Shown: piece after piece, positions 51,226-64,000 of the stretch | Position numbering within the stretch: position 1 is the stretch's first letter | How the letters are laid out: each line of letters starts with the position of its first letter | Assembly (NCBI RefSeq): GCF_020085105.1 | Contig: NC_058052.1 | Span: 7,673,733 to 7,737,732, forward strand | Reading direction: 5' to 3' | Length of the DNA stretch: 64,000 bases | Source of the DNA: Siniperca chuatsi | Lineage: Eukaryota; Chordata; Actinopteri; Centrarchiformes; Sinipercidae | The notes under the pieces: generated by a model | Database searches by the model: none | Told to the model about the DNA's origin: nothing | The model's input: the letters and a program-made list of their open reading frames with translations, nothing else | Program-made: the position numbers and the translations under genes

Positions 51226-53775
51226 CTCCAGATGAAATACTGAGTCATTGCAATATCTGTGTAGGATGTGTGGGAGAGTGAGATTGACAGTTGAAAATAA
51301 CACTTACAATAACAGGGAAATGACAGACTGGGATAACTCAAGTCAGTCAGTTGTGTGCCAGTCAAGTAATTAATTTTTTTCACATTTCCACTGGCATTGA
51401 AACATTGGCAAATGTGTTTGTTCAGAAACCTTGACATAAATGTAATAATTTAACATTCAAACAATGAAAACATACAAAGTAAAATTTGAAGAAGTAAAAT
51501 TTGTTTTTTGTCATACATTTCAGCCTCTTCTTTGGCTCTGCTGTGAGAATCTGGGATTTAAAAAAGTAGCATTGATTGCCATCTCCAGCACAGCTTTTTA
51601 AGCAACCTAACAATGTTCAGAAAGTCACTGTGATTAAAGCCACCAGACTTCCTCTTATTGTGTCATATCTGAGGTCCGTCTTCCTCTCTAGCTTTAAAAT
51701 CTGACATGGAAGTTGCATGCTCGGCAGTTGGCTGTTTTGCATTTAAATGGGGTGTGTGACAATCACAGCAAAGTCCAGACTAGGCAGGGATTTATAATGA
51801 CAGTGTGAGTCAGCACTCAGCACTGAACTTTTCTGAGGACTTGACAAATTACGTTTTTGTTGAGGACATTATTTGACAAGCACTGGACAGTTAATTGCAC
51901 TGGAGAAGTGTTTTATAACTGCTAGACCTGAGAGTCGGTGGCTTTTATGGCAGTCACAAGATGAGAGTAAAACCGGTTGATGTACAGGACATTTTTGAAA
52001 TGTATCATTTACTTTGTAGTAAAGCAAAATGATTAATGTGATACGAAATTCTATATTCAAACATATACTGGACCCTTTGCTTAGCCATGTCAAAGTCATG
52101 TCCTTGACATGCTTATGGTCGTTTAAAGCCGTCACAGCCTGATACACACTGACCAAATGATTAATTAATTATTTTAAATGAAAAAGTAAATAAATAAATG
52201 AATATACGAATGAATAAATAAATATACAAATGTGTAAATATATATATAAATGAATAAATAAATACACAAATAAATTTGACATATTATACAATTATAAATT
52301 CATTAAGCATTAAATTATATAATTATTTATTTTTTAATTTATTTAAGCATTTTATTATATAATTATTTCTGTATTTATATATTTAGTTTCGACCCTTAAA
52401 ACCCTCCATACAAATGTCTCAGGAGGTCATCTCTTAAATGCGTCATAGTGCCACAGAGCAGTAATGTACTCTCAGTCGGGCAGGAGATATATCTCACTGC
52501 CTCACACTATCCCAGAGGGTTGTGCTGTTTGTCATCTTTCATTTTCCCCGCTACCATGGAGCTGGAGTTGAAGTAGAAGCTGAATCTCAGGTGGATAGGT
52601 GGGGATTTGTTGTGGTTGTTCAAAAGGGTTTTGAAAAGCAGTTTAGATAATTGATTGTTTGTGTTTCTGCCATCGCATCCCTCAGGTGCTCTCTCTCAAA
52701 TCCCTGACAGCTCTCCCGGAGATAGGAGAACACTTTGAAAATGTTTGTTGTCATTACATGCTATTCTGCCTCTAAAAGAGAAAGGCCAAGATAAAAGTTG
52801 CAACAGAACATCCATAATTCATCAAATTAAAACAGTCTTGAATGTGGAGGGGCAGGAAGACAAACATTGAGTAGTCACTGACTAGTAAAACATAAAAATC
52901 TTGCTTACTGGGGGCGGGTGCTCATGGGGATTGCTTAGCATGAAATTACAGTGTGTCATATCTGAAGAACGCCCCCGCCCAGTTATTTCATAGGCAACTA
53001 AGCATCTACTTTAACATTCACTGGTATTTTCTCAAAAGGTGGCTGGCTTGGATTAGAATTCAACAGAGGTGCTTAAGTAGACCTCATGATGATAACTATT
53101 AAAGCTGCTGCATCTCTGTTTACGTGTCTGAGGATTAAGGGGGGTAAAAGTTTTAATTAATCAACTACTAGTCTTGTTTTTTACTTCTTCCTTTTCAGGT
53201 CATCTTGTTGTGCTTCAGAATATTGGGGTCTGTTTAATTTAATAATTTAATTTAATTAACTGCAAATGATAGTTTGGATGAGAGAAAAGAGAGTCTTGAT
53301 TGCAGTCAGTCAAACTTTTTTATCATCATACTTAGGCTAGATCAGTGCTTTCCAACGACTCAGGCTGACATTTCTTCATACAAATCAAACTTCAAACAGC
53401 TCTCCCCTCATTTGCCCCTTTCTCTCTTTGAGCCCGTCATTGCTTTAGAGAATATCAACTGCTCGCCATCCTGGCAGTATCCCAGGCTAGCACTAAGAGA
53501 CACCCTTTGATGGGTTTTTTTTCCCTGGGGGAGGCAGATGGCCACTATGTGATAGCAGAGATTCACTGGTTCAGACAAATATCTGTAAGTCCACCCACAT
53601 TGCCTCTCCCACCTGTCGGCGATACAAATCTTGGCCACCGGGTAAAGCTGGATGACTGTCGAAATGTGCATTCAGGGAAAATATTCAGCATGCTGTGCTG
53701 TGTTTGCTTGCTGTGTGTAGAGAACATCTTTTTGCTCAGCATTGGCAGAGAATCCAGAGATATAAAAGCATATGA
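51226..53775. other. Non-coding, with an AT-rich simple repeat
   Basis: No exon was recognised. At about 52160-52390 lies an AT-rich region of imperfect AAAT/AATA units followed by their inverse (TTATTTATTTTTTAATTTATTT), able to fold back. Confidence 0.4.
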
Positions 53776-53777
53776 TG

Positions 53778-54386
53778 TATTTTTCAACCTGGGTCTTATT
53801 CTCATAATTTTAGCCATGGTAACTTGGGACTTGTCATCTTTGTTGTAGAGATCTGGGAAACATGAATGCCAGCAAAACAATGTATATCAGGGCAAGCAAC
53901 ACGAGCCTCCTAAAGCTTTCCAAATGTGCTTTAACTATATAGATAATTTCACTTGAGTCATGAATCTGAGTCAGACTGAAAGTATACATAGAAATTATAC
54001 CCTTGGATTAGCTATTTTTCAAAGGGATCTACATCCATGCAACCAGCTGCTAGCTAACCGAACAGCTAAGTTGGTTAACCAACTAGCAAACTGCCATTTC
54101 ATCTGCAGTAATAACATTTATTACAATATACAATTGCTAATCCAGGGGGCTAATTTCTGTATGTTAGACTCAGAGACAAGCCTTTGTAATGTTTGAATTG
54201 AAGTTTATTTGGAAATATTTAGGATACTAGCGCTGCTTGCCCCTATATACAATGTTTTGCTAGAATTGTGGTTCCCAAATCTCTACATCAGAGGTGGCGA
54301 ATGCAAAGTTAGCATGACCCATAGTCAGAATGGACAAGATTATGAGAATAAGAATAAGGTTGAAAAATACTGGAATTTCCCTTTAA
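53778..54386. mobile_element. MITE-like element with long subterminal inverted repeats
   Basis: The left part (GTATTTTTCAACCTGGGTCTTATTCTCATAAT) and the reverse complement of the right part (GTATTTTTCAACCTTATTCTTATTCTCATAATC) match closely. The right terminus ends AATTTCCCTTTAAAGG; the left outer end is eroded. No coding potential. Confidence 0.6.
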
Positions 54387-55714
54387 AGGGGCATAGTCTC
54401 TCACTGATGAAATCATCAGTCAAGAATTCCAAGACAGGCAACGATACATTACCCTGTATCACTTCTGAAGCCAAATGATTTATGGTACTAGAGTCTTCAT
54501 GGAACAGCAGGGGGGTGCGGACAGGGAGTCCCAGCTGAACTAGAGGGTGTAACCTCTTACCAAAGTCTCATTGTTGCTACAGATACACGGGTTGATGGAT
54601 GAACTTGGAGTGATGGGGTTTTAATGTGCTCTCTCCCTCCTCCTGCCAGCCTTTTAAAAAGTATTTAATTGAATTTAGCCACATGGTTAATGCCATTATC
54701 TCCCATCCTACAGCAAAGTGGCTATATGTCTGATGACCTTTAACAAAGTGGCACTGAGAGAATACATGATGACCTCCTACAGATGTCCCACAGCTGTCTG
54801 AGAAAGCATAGGGTGAAGCCATACAGTGAAACATTTAATCATATAAATTAATTTATAACTACACATCACTCAGGGGTATTTCCAACTGGGGTTTGGCTGT
54901 TTGCATTAAGACACTTAAAATGTGCAATACTCAAGTCCAGTAGTATTGTTATAATTTATGTAAATGTAAGATGATTTTACTTTTAATTGTATGTCCTTTT
55001 TTCTCTCTTTGAAAATTACATATTGAGGTTTTAGGATGTTAAATCATCCAAATCAACAATTCTTCCCTTTTGGTCCAGTATATGTCAGTTTCACACTGTT
55101 GAGTCTAAAAAAGATTCCTAGATGAATCAAGCTAATCTGGTAAGCGGATATAGAGTCCGACTGACTGTATGATCATTGTAGATTCAAAATTCAATAATGT
55201 CTTGAGAAGAACTTGAAAATGTTAAAAAGAGATTCCAGAGAGAAATACAGAAAATACCACTGCAGTGAATTAAAAGTACCACTGAATGATAAATGGAGAG
55301 CAAAAGGTTGCCCAAGTTTGATTAAACACAATCAGCAAAAAAAGCTTTTCTGTTTCGACTAGTTTTGAAAGTGACCTGTTTTCTACTGAACAATACTACT
55401 GTAATAAGCATCAAGTGCAATGTTTTTTTTGCTCGCATTAGTTCTGTTATCGCTCGCTTCCCTTATGATTATAAATGAGTCCTCTAGCTGTGATAAAAAT
55501 CTTAAATGAATGGGCCTCTCTCTTGATTACAATCAATGATGAATTAGTTCTTGTATTGTGCTATGTAATATGAAACAAACACTGTCATATACAAAGCATA
55601 CAAACTGTACATTTTACAACATAAATTATTCTAATAGGTGTTTCTGTAGACACATGACTGCATTGATGCACAAACACAAAGCACCTGTATTCATCCTAAG
55701 GGATACACCTTAAT

Positions 55715-55760
<46 letters not shown>

Positions 55761-57688
55761 ACGTCTGATCAAACCAAAGTCCCATTATTTTATTCAACAC
55801 TGCATTATCTCTAACTTTTCCTGCCCACGTAACCTTCGCTGTGTCATTATTGATGGCTGTTTGTATGCAAGGCACCAGCAGACACCAAACACCTGACTTT
55901 GATCCCAATCACCATGCACCATGGCAAGTTGCTGTTGTCATGAAAAGTCACAAAGGAATGCAGAGCCAACACACTGTACATAACACAACCACACCTCCAG
56001 CCGTCCTGTACTTCCTGTTAAACAAGTGACTTTGTTTAGATTTCATTGCTGACTCCCAAATATTAATTATGGGTTGATTAAACCACTCTGCCACCTAAAT
56101 TGCCAAGATGTGATGATGATAGGGTATTTAATAAAGGCTGCACAGTACAATAGCAAAGAGAATGGTTGTGTCAACAGTTAATGGATAGAAAATGACTTCA
56201 TCATTAAACCTACCAACTTTGGGCTCTTAATTTAAATATCATTCACACTTTGTTGTGCATTTGTCTCATCCTCAGTCTTCCCCTGCAGTGTAAAGGTCAT
56301 TTGTGCTGCTCACTAAACAACAACCATCAAAAAGAACTTTTGTTACATGATACATTTTGCTGTTATTTCCAAAAGAACTCAATTTGTATATATATATATG
56401 AATTGCTTAAATATATTTGGAATTAATACATTTTCTCTGAATTGATGGTACATAGACAGTAGTTGGTGTTGCACCATGTTGTTTTGAACACTAGATGGCA
56501 CATGAGGTTAAATAATCAACACTATCTTGCAGTCAAAAATGATAAATATGACTATGAATATGAATTTTCCAGGAAGGTTTTTTCACTGCGATACATTAAT
56601 GCCCTTTGATTTTCAAAAATGTTTTTAAGTCTGAGAAATTCTCATAACTTTATATTCTGAAGACAACAAACACTTCAAACACCAAAACTGTCTGTTTGAC
56701 AGTCTAGTCTGCTTTGAAGAGCTTTCCTTGATTTCGTCATCTTGAAACAAGCAGCTTAACTTGTGAATTTACAAACTGTCTGTTCTTTGGAGACAGATTG
56801 TCTGACAGAAAACACGTTATGGCTTCATCACAGTTATAGAGCCAGTCAAAAGACATCTTGAATGTGATATGCCAAATGTCAGCTCAGCTTCTCTGATGCA
56901 TCACTTTTCACTACATACACTGTTCAAATAGGCACATGTGAATATTGAACAAATGCATGCGGTGCAGTGTTAGCACATATATGCACACAAAAGCACATAC
57001 ACTTGCTGCAGTGGCCAGGCCAGAAACTGAACTGTGAACATTTAAGACCAAACAAAAACTTTCCACATGGCTTGCTAAATCAGCACAATTGGTTTAAACA
57101 TGAAACAAAAGGTTTTCATGTGAGATTATAGAAAAGATTTCAAAAACAACATAATTTTACTGTGTCCGTCGACGAGATTTCAGTCATATGGCGGCTGTAT
57201 TGTGACCGCTCCACTTTCTGAGTTGTTAAACTCTTCTAATAAGATTCATGTACTTTAGAAAAGCTGACTTGGATCGGATCATTTTAGGGCTTTAATGGAT
57301 CAGGTAGCATGCAAGGACTAAGCTGCAGGAATATTCCCTCATAAGTTTCTGTATTAGTGCCAGCTAGGGGCCATTCTTAATACAAACACAGGGTGCAGGT
57401 CATAATCAGATGGTGCTGATCTTAAACTGTTTAAAATTATATATACACTTACATTTGAACTAGACTTCAGTGCGTAAACATCATCCGTCTCTGAGGGATG
57501 ATGGAGGCAGATCTGATGTTTATGTTTTGCCTCTTAGGGTGGAGAAGATTTCCCATCAGTTTCCTTCAGGGCAAACAGGGAATCTAGTGTCTCAGATAGT
57601 AAAGATGTAACCTTCTGTTCTGTTACAGCCACTGTTTTTGATTTAGGTACATCAGATGTTGACATTTGTATACAGACTTCTCCTACAG
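54387..57688. other. Non-coding, mostly unassigned
   Basis: No exon was recognised. It contains the AC microsatellite at 55716-55762 and a TA run near 56391-56398. Confidence 0.35.
55716..55762. repeat. AC microsatellite
   Basis: (AC)n of about 20 units with one AG interruption near its end. Confidence 0.9.
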
Positions 57689-57879
57689 CAGTAGTTCCCA
57701 ATCTGGGAACCTATCCTTTAAATAATATATAAACAATTTAAGAAGGAAAACAAATAATCTTTTTTGTTGAACTGCTTACAATTCATGCCGACACTAAGGC
57801 CCTAACCTGTGATGAGAGGTCACAAGTGGCTATCACTTCATTTTGAGGGCTCACAATCCGAAAACGCTGGGAACTGCTG
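57689..57879. mobile_element. 191-bp hAT-like MITE
   Basis: Ends CAGTAGTTCCC (57689) and GGGAACTGCTG (57879) are inverted with one mismatch, the CAGTGGTTCCCA-type terminus common in hAT MITEs. A clear 8-bp duplication was not seen. Confidence 0.55.
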
Positions 57880-57889
57880 TTCTAGTCCA

Positions 57890-58110
57890 GCTTTAAAGGT
57901 ACCGTGTGGAGATTTTTACCACTAGTAGCGCTATAAAGCAATGTTTTTGCAAATGGCTTCCCATTTCGTTTGTATTGTGCACACGTGCAAGTATTGTGCG
58001 AGCATGTTACGTTACACTGAATGTAAACACAACTCTTGCTTGTTTAAAAAGAAAACTCCACAGGGAACTGATAAGGGGTCACAAGCCAAAGCTTGGGAGT
58101 CACTGTGCTA
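57890..58110. mobile_element. Composite MITE remnant
   Basis: The left part starts TTTAAAGGTACCGTGTGGAG and the right part ends GGGGTCACAAGCCAAAGCTTGGGAGTCACTG, which look like ends of two different MITE families joined. Degenerate. Confidence 0.4.
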
Positions 58111-61100
58111 AAGTGCAACTTCCTTAAGAGTCAATGAAGCTCATGTAACGATAAATTAATAACTTACTTCAACAAACTGGTCTCCAAAAACATCTTACTT
58201 TTTTTAATTGAGAAAAATGCAGTGTCATTCTATATATTTTTTTGAAAATTGTTTGAAATAGCATTTTTTTTAATTTTTGTTGTGAAGAGGAAAATGGAGG
58301 ATTACAAACTTTTGGTGCTACTTTTTAACTGGAATGATGATGAAGATGAATTTTTCAACAACTGCCTGGAGCACACAAATGATCAGAAATTCTATTAAGT
58401 ACAGTCATATGCACATGTTTTCAATTCTACCTCATCTTTCTTTAACTAAAGTGTTGAAAACACACCTTTAGGACAGGGGAAGTCCAAAAGGTGCGTCCCC
58501 AGTGTTCTAAATCTGGGGACACTGTGTACACTATTAAAACCACTAGCCCCCAAAGAGTCCATGGTCTTCCTGTGCTAAGACACTTATTAACTCTCATGGT
58601 CTTGTGTAGGTGTATGTGCCGTGTGGAGTTGCCAGCTCTGTGTGATTTCACGACAGCACAGAGAAATGATGATCTGTTGTCAGTTTTAAAGAGAATTTCA
58701 TAATGGCTGGGTGCCACCCAGTGGTTCAACGCATTACAAGAAAACACAACACGGTGAATAAGAGGACACATAGCTGTGCTGTATCTGTTTAGCTCAGTAC
58801 CACAACGTAATAGATTTCTGACCACAATCAAGTTTTAGTTTCACACATGACACAAATATGTAAAATATGTTTTTAGAAAAAGTAAAAATTTGATTTCAGT
58901 CACTCCATGGACCAAAACATGAATCTATTCTTTTTCTTTCCTCTCTTCCTGCAAATCAGAAATAGGCTTCATACAATTGGTTTTACTTGGAGAGACTTCC
59001 AGAAAGAGAATAACTGACATTCAGCACCCAGTCAGCTTTACAGAGGCACATTCACTAGCAATTATCAAACCCCGACCACTTCTTCTTCTGTTGTCTTTTT
59101 AAATCTACATCTGCCTTTAAGCTACATGGCACTGTAGTCTGAAATTGTAGAGCTTTTCTTGCAACCATTAACTTTTTCTTTTTTTTTTTTTTTCTTACAG
59201 GAGTTCCCTGTTAGTTGACTCAAGTTGCACCAAAGAAAATGAGAAGTCCTTAGCCACTAGAGGAGCCACCTTTAAACCTTATTATGAAGGGAAACTACTG
59301 TAGTTATTGAATGTCTCAGCTGACAGTGCACCTATTTTTTGGTTCCAGTTGTTATTGTATGTAACAAATTACAACCACATGTACAGTATGCAAAGAATAA
59401 ATACATAAAATACAAGTGGCTGAGTATTCAAGCACAGAATACTGCAAGTTCACGGCTAGATTACCATCATGTCCTGTCAATAGTAGATACCAGCTGATTC
59501 AGTTCAAAGTTGATCATTGATTACAATATTCCAAGTTCAGATTACATCCGATCTTTCAGTGTTTCACTGAAGTGTGACTGATGCAAATTTGCAGAAGGCA
59601 CTTCATCACACACTTTCCGATCCTGTCACACACTGGCTTTTAGTGTTTTAAATTTAAAAAATGTAATTTTCCAGTGTTTAGAATGCTGCAAACAAAATCT
59701 TTTTCTCTTTCTCTGTATTTGGGTGGCATCAGAAGTTAGCAATGGCAAATATGGCTCAGCAAATAAAACCTAAAACTGTCTGCATGGCAAGATACCAGTA
59801 AGGGTACGTTTTCTTATCTTCATTTTAGTTTTCTTATTACTATTTAGCCACAAACATTTTGTAGTAACATTTTGATTCGTTTATAACAATTATATAAAAG
59901 AGCAGTAGGGCAACAATGACCCCCCTGTTCAAAACAAATCATTCTGGTAACCTCTTTAAATACTACACTGCTAGTTTTTATGTGTATTTAATGTTTGGTA
60001 ATAATTGTGATCAGTGGGATCATACAGCTTTCCTGCAATAGGAAATGCAAATCACAAGTTTCTCTGGGATTACTATATTTTCTGAATTTATTTGTTCTTT
60101 TTTTTTATATCTCTGAAAGGCTTTAATCTGTCCAACCTACAGTATTTTGTAAATCACAGTCCACCAGGTGATTTGAATCTAGAATCACATTTTAATGGTC
60201 TAATTTGTTTAAGACAGGAATAATTAAACTGGCAGAAATCATATATATCAACATTAGCCCTAACTGCTTTTGATAGCCTTGTACTTCTTTCTTTCTTTTT
60301 TTCTCAGCATCTTGGCTGTGTGTGTCATGGCCGTCTCTGCTCATGCACAGCACTCGGCCCCGTATAGAGTGACCGGGGGCATGTGACATGTTTGGTGACC
60401 GTTTCTGACGGGGCACTAATGATCAACTGGCACGCAAGCAGGTCGTTAGTCGGCCGGACGAATTAGCAGGTTGCATGCAAAGGACTTGGGATCAGGCCAG
60501 ACCACAAAATAGTTGAGTCATTTTCATTCTTCCTCTCCCTGCCCTTGGAGGGAAGTGCAAAAGCAGATAATCTCATTAGTAAAACATAACTTTTGTAAAA
60601 GAGCTTTAGAGTAACCCTTGATTGAACATTTTCACTAGCTGTAAACTGATATGGCTGCTATTGCATACATGACTTTCTGCAGTAAATATGAACAAATCTA
60701 AAAGTTATTATTATGTCATCCTCATGTGATAGTCTTTACTCTGTACACCATGTGATGCAGTCGAGTTTTATCTTCCTGTTTCATCGGTCATTTAACCAGC
60801 TCAGCCTGTGATTTGAGTGGTTAGCTCTTGTGTTGACCCTTTGACCTGACCCTGCTATTCAGAATGGAAGTTGGACGACCCTGGAGGTGCCATGATCGTC
60901 TTAAAGCACAAGAATGTTGATCTGTTTAGTCATCTACATGCTTTGATCGCTGAAACACTTCCATACAGCAGTCACAACAGTTTGACAATCCAGCGAAAGG
61001 TTATGACAGGACAAACACTACAGAATATGGAGATTTTAGCCTAAAATACAACAAAGATCCCTCTATATGATCGACAGATTATCCAGAGAAAATTTTAAGT

Positions 61101-64000
61101 ACCATCACACAGATTAATCTCTCTACACTAAGGAGATCTTGGTCCCAGAACAACCGAGGACACATTCAGCCCTAATTGTGTTTGACATTCATAAGTGAAG
61201 AATCTTCTAGTCAAGTGCTATGACAAATCTGGGTGGTCTGCAGATCGGCTTTGTGCCAACTATGAAAATATCCACTTAATAATGTAAAATCTATGATTGT
61301 AACGTTCTGGGTTTTTGCTAAATGTGGCTGTCTTTTAATGATCAGGGGCTTGGGAGTCAGAGCAGCAGGCTGATACGCACTAGAGGTAGAGGGTGCTGCT
61401 CACCATTTTCTGATTTTGATTTCATTGTGACCACCGTGAAACTTGTGACAAGAGTTAGCCTAAACATTTAGTTGACATTTTGTGTTCTCTAGATTGTGGC
61501 TGGTAAATTCTTGCAATTGAAGGATTAGTATTCAAATTTTTTTTTTGCATTTTATATTTTTTTTAACTTCCCCAACAAGTGTATATCAAACAATGACAAT
61601 CTAATGACAAATCCAATGACACAAAAAAGTAAACGGAGAAAAAAGGCAAAAGAAGAAAAAAAACTCAGCAGAGATGAAAAGGAGAAACTGAGCATGAATA
61701 CGATAAATTTAAAACTGTTTCAGTTTCAGTTCATTAAATGAAGTGAAGTAAATGTTATACAGTTGGAACAAAAGAACGTCTTCATTGAGGGGTGATTTTA
61801 TTGGCTTCCCCACTGGGACCCATTTTTCAATGATAATAATCATTACTTCTATTTAACAGCCTAAATGACAGTATTTCAAAGTAATGCATGCTATTCATCC
61901 ATCTTAATTTAACTACTCATTTACAGTTGGGGGAAAGGGTGTTTTCCATACATTAGTTATACATTTATGCTCCACCATCAGTATTGTTTAAAGCCACTCT
62001 GCATCAGCAAGGTTTCACAATTTTAGTTATTTTTCTAATTTGGAATCGCCTTTGTGTGAAACACCTCACTCTGTTATCAAAGAACTGGGGATTATGTTTA
62101 GTAACCCAAAGGTTGTTTTTTTTTTTTTTTTTTGCATTTCTGCCTTTATTTGACAGATGATGACAGCAGAGATCAACAGGAAAGGTTCCAACCGCAAGTG
62201 AACTGGTGAAGTTACATCCTAAGCCACCAGGCTGTGGGGACACCACAAGGTTTCATTTAATTATTGTTAAAAAATGAGTAATACTACTTACCTTTGGACA
62301 CAAATCAGTCAAATTGTTAAAGCCACAGAAAACTTGGTTTAAAACTTTATATAACAGTAAATATTCATTTACTACAATTAAAGTTCAAATTTGGAAAAAA
62401 GATTCCTATGTTTAATTTCTTATTATTATTTAGTATAACACAAATTCCTGACAACGACAGCACATGTCTCTGCTTCATCTAGCTTGTCTGGGTGTAGTTT
62501 GATCAGATTTGACTGATAATATAAAGTAATAACCTCACAGCTGTCATCAGGTTTTGATTAAAATATTGTTAAACTCTAACTGGTGCACAGCAATTTGTGA
62601 CATCACATTTTTTTTCAAAAGAGCTCCACCCACTTCAAACCGATGAGAAGAGCACAGAAAAAATTAAAATACAGAAATCTGTTGTGTCAAATAAGCAAGA
62701 ATCTTTCAACTTTGTCATAAAATGTTGTATTTCTCTGTATTATCAGTGACCTGATTGTTTCTTGCATGTGTTTCCAACTTTGTGATCACTGAGACACTAC
62801 TACAAGCAGTGGGAGTAGTAGTGTATGGTATTAGTAGTATTTACCCCTGCTTCTGTGTGGGGTCCTTATCTTATTAACTATCAATAATTCATCAATTTGA
62901 CATATTTAAAAAAAAAACATGAGCACTCAGGTCCTCAGAGGACATTAACTCTGACCTCAGTGACTTGTTTTTGGTTCGGGATATTCCTCACAAAATTCCA
63001 TGTTCTTCAAATTCACTGACGGCCAAAAAATGAACTTTGCACCAGGGAGACTTCATTGCTGGTATTTTCCCCCCTCGCAAGAAGAAGACCCTGTGACATG
63101 TGATCCCTGGGAAAGGTCAGTTATGTAAGAGTTGTTGTGTGGGATTAATGAGGTTGTGCAACAATGTAGAAGAAGTCATGCCATCAGCAAGGTAAACTTG
63201 AGGTAAGTAACTGAGGTAAAGTGAACGTTCAAAAATGATATTCTACAGTGTGTAATTCAGTGTTATGGCACAGCTTCCCTATAGAGGGCTCACTTGATTT
63301 ACTGTTTTTCTGTCAGCTTAGTGAAGAACTGAGAACTTGAATCGCAGACCTATGGGGAAGAGATTTAAAGGTAGGTATATTTTTACAGGGAAATACTTGA
63401 AGAGAGTATGACATTCTGCTTTGAGTTATTGAGTCATCCTTGGGGATCCAGACATTGACTCCTATTGTATTGTTCAAGGTTTAAACTCTTGGTAGTCATT
63501 TAACGTAGATCCTGATGCATGCTGGGACTCTGTCCAAGACATTCTTAATGTTGACGGGGGTTATGAAGAGAGCCAGGGCTCCTCACTCCTCACAGATGAT
63601 TGACAATCCAGTGAAAGAGGCTGAAGTATTAGCTGTTATATTGCTTTACTCCCCACGGTGTCAAATGGAAATGAAATGAATTTCGCAGACATAGCTTGGT
63701 GTATTTCAGGTAGAAGCACAATGCAGCTCTTGAGAGCAGGACAGAGGTCACAGCACTATGAGAATATCACCAACACTCATTCATAACTCTGAAATTGGAA
63801 GTTTGGAGATCTCGTGTTTTGCACGCTATCTCTCTCTCTCTCCATGTTGTGTTTTGTTCCGCTTTACTGCCTGGCTGTAATTCAACTGTGCAAACCTGAA
63901 GTGTAAACGCTCCGCCAAACAAAGCGTAAAATGAATGGCCGCCAGCTGCTGTTTCTTTTTACGGTCGTAGGAAAGGAACCTGCTTGAAAATTTCCTGCAG
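58111..64000. other. Non-coding, mostly unassigned
   Basis: No convincing exon was found. It holds T-runs at about 59178-59195 and 62116-62134. A repeat-like block lies at 62135-62250 (TTTCTGCCTTTATTTGACAG…CCTAAGCCACCAGGCTGTGGGG), possibly part of a retroposon. A non-repetitive, relatively GC-rich stretch at 60300-60480 is a candidate regulatory element. Confidence 0.35.

Noticed and set aside
58442..58831. 129-codon minus-strand frame in the desert
   Set aside because: No domain, no splice-linked partner exons and no recognisable family; most likely chance.
59170..59290. Possible 3' splice acceptor and exon after the T-run near 59.2 kb
   Set aside because: TTTTTTCTTACAG precedes sequence that hits a stop within a few codons in the plausible frame, and no matching donor exon was found.

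Overview
The window is nuclear DNA of a ray-finned (teleost) fish. It has split genes with GT-AG introns, CA/GT and CT microsatellites, and dense miniature DNA transposons of types I know from teleost genomes, with no bacterial, phage or CRISPR features. The dense MITE load suggests a percomorph-like teleost, but the species cannot be named from this sequence.

Only two protein-coding genes can be supported, both apparently complete. kmo (kynurenine 3-monooxygenase, + strand) occupies 637-14681 in 15 coding exons and gives 474 aa. opn3 (opsin-3/encephalopsin, - strand) occupies 24279-16307 in four coding exons and gives 387 aa. They converge tail to tail, with candidate poly(A) signals about 0.85 kb apart (14947 on +, 15801-15806 on -). 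KMO and OPN3 are also convergent neighbours in human, so this is an old linkage. The two genes act separately: KMO in tryptophan catabolism at the outer mitochondrial membrane, OPN3 as a non-visual opsin. Their proximity is shared synteny, not an operon.

Region by region: 1-636 is the kmo upstream region. 637-14970 is kmo, whose introns carry a four-level nested transposon stack (intron 5), an L2-like LINE (intron 8), a hAT MITE (intron 12), and an unclassified repeat plus a 28-bp-arm hairpin (intron 14). 14971-15800 is the intergenic gap. 15801-24279 is opn3, with a 1.05-kb MITE and a degenerate repeat in intron 2, then a CpG-rich promoter-like stretch at about 24280-24420. From 24420 to 64000 there is about 40 kb with no convincing exon. 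It holds decayed LINE pieces, two abutting MITEs sharing one TTAA, several unclassified repeats, microsatellites and a few stretches that look like candidate conserved non-coding elements.

No wholly new coding system was found. The most unusual structures are the nested insertion history in kmo intron 5, the hairpin unit flanked by 14-bp direct repeats in kmo intron 14, and the TTAA-sharing MITE pair near 37 kb.
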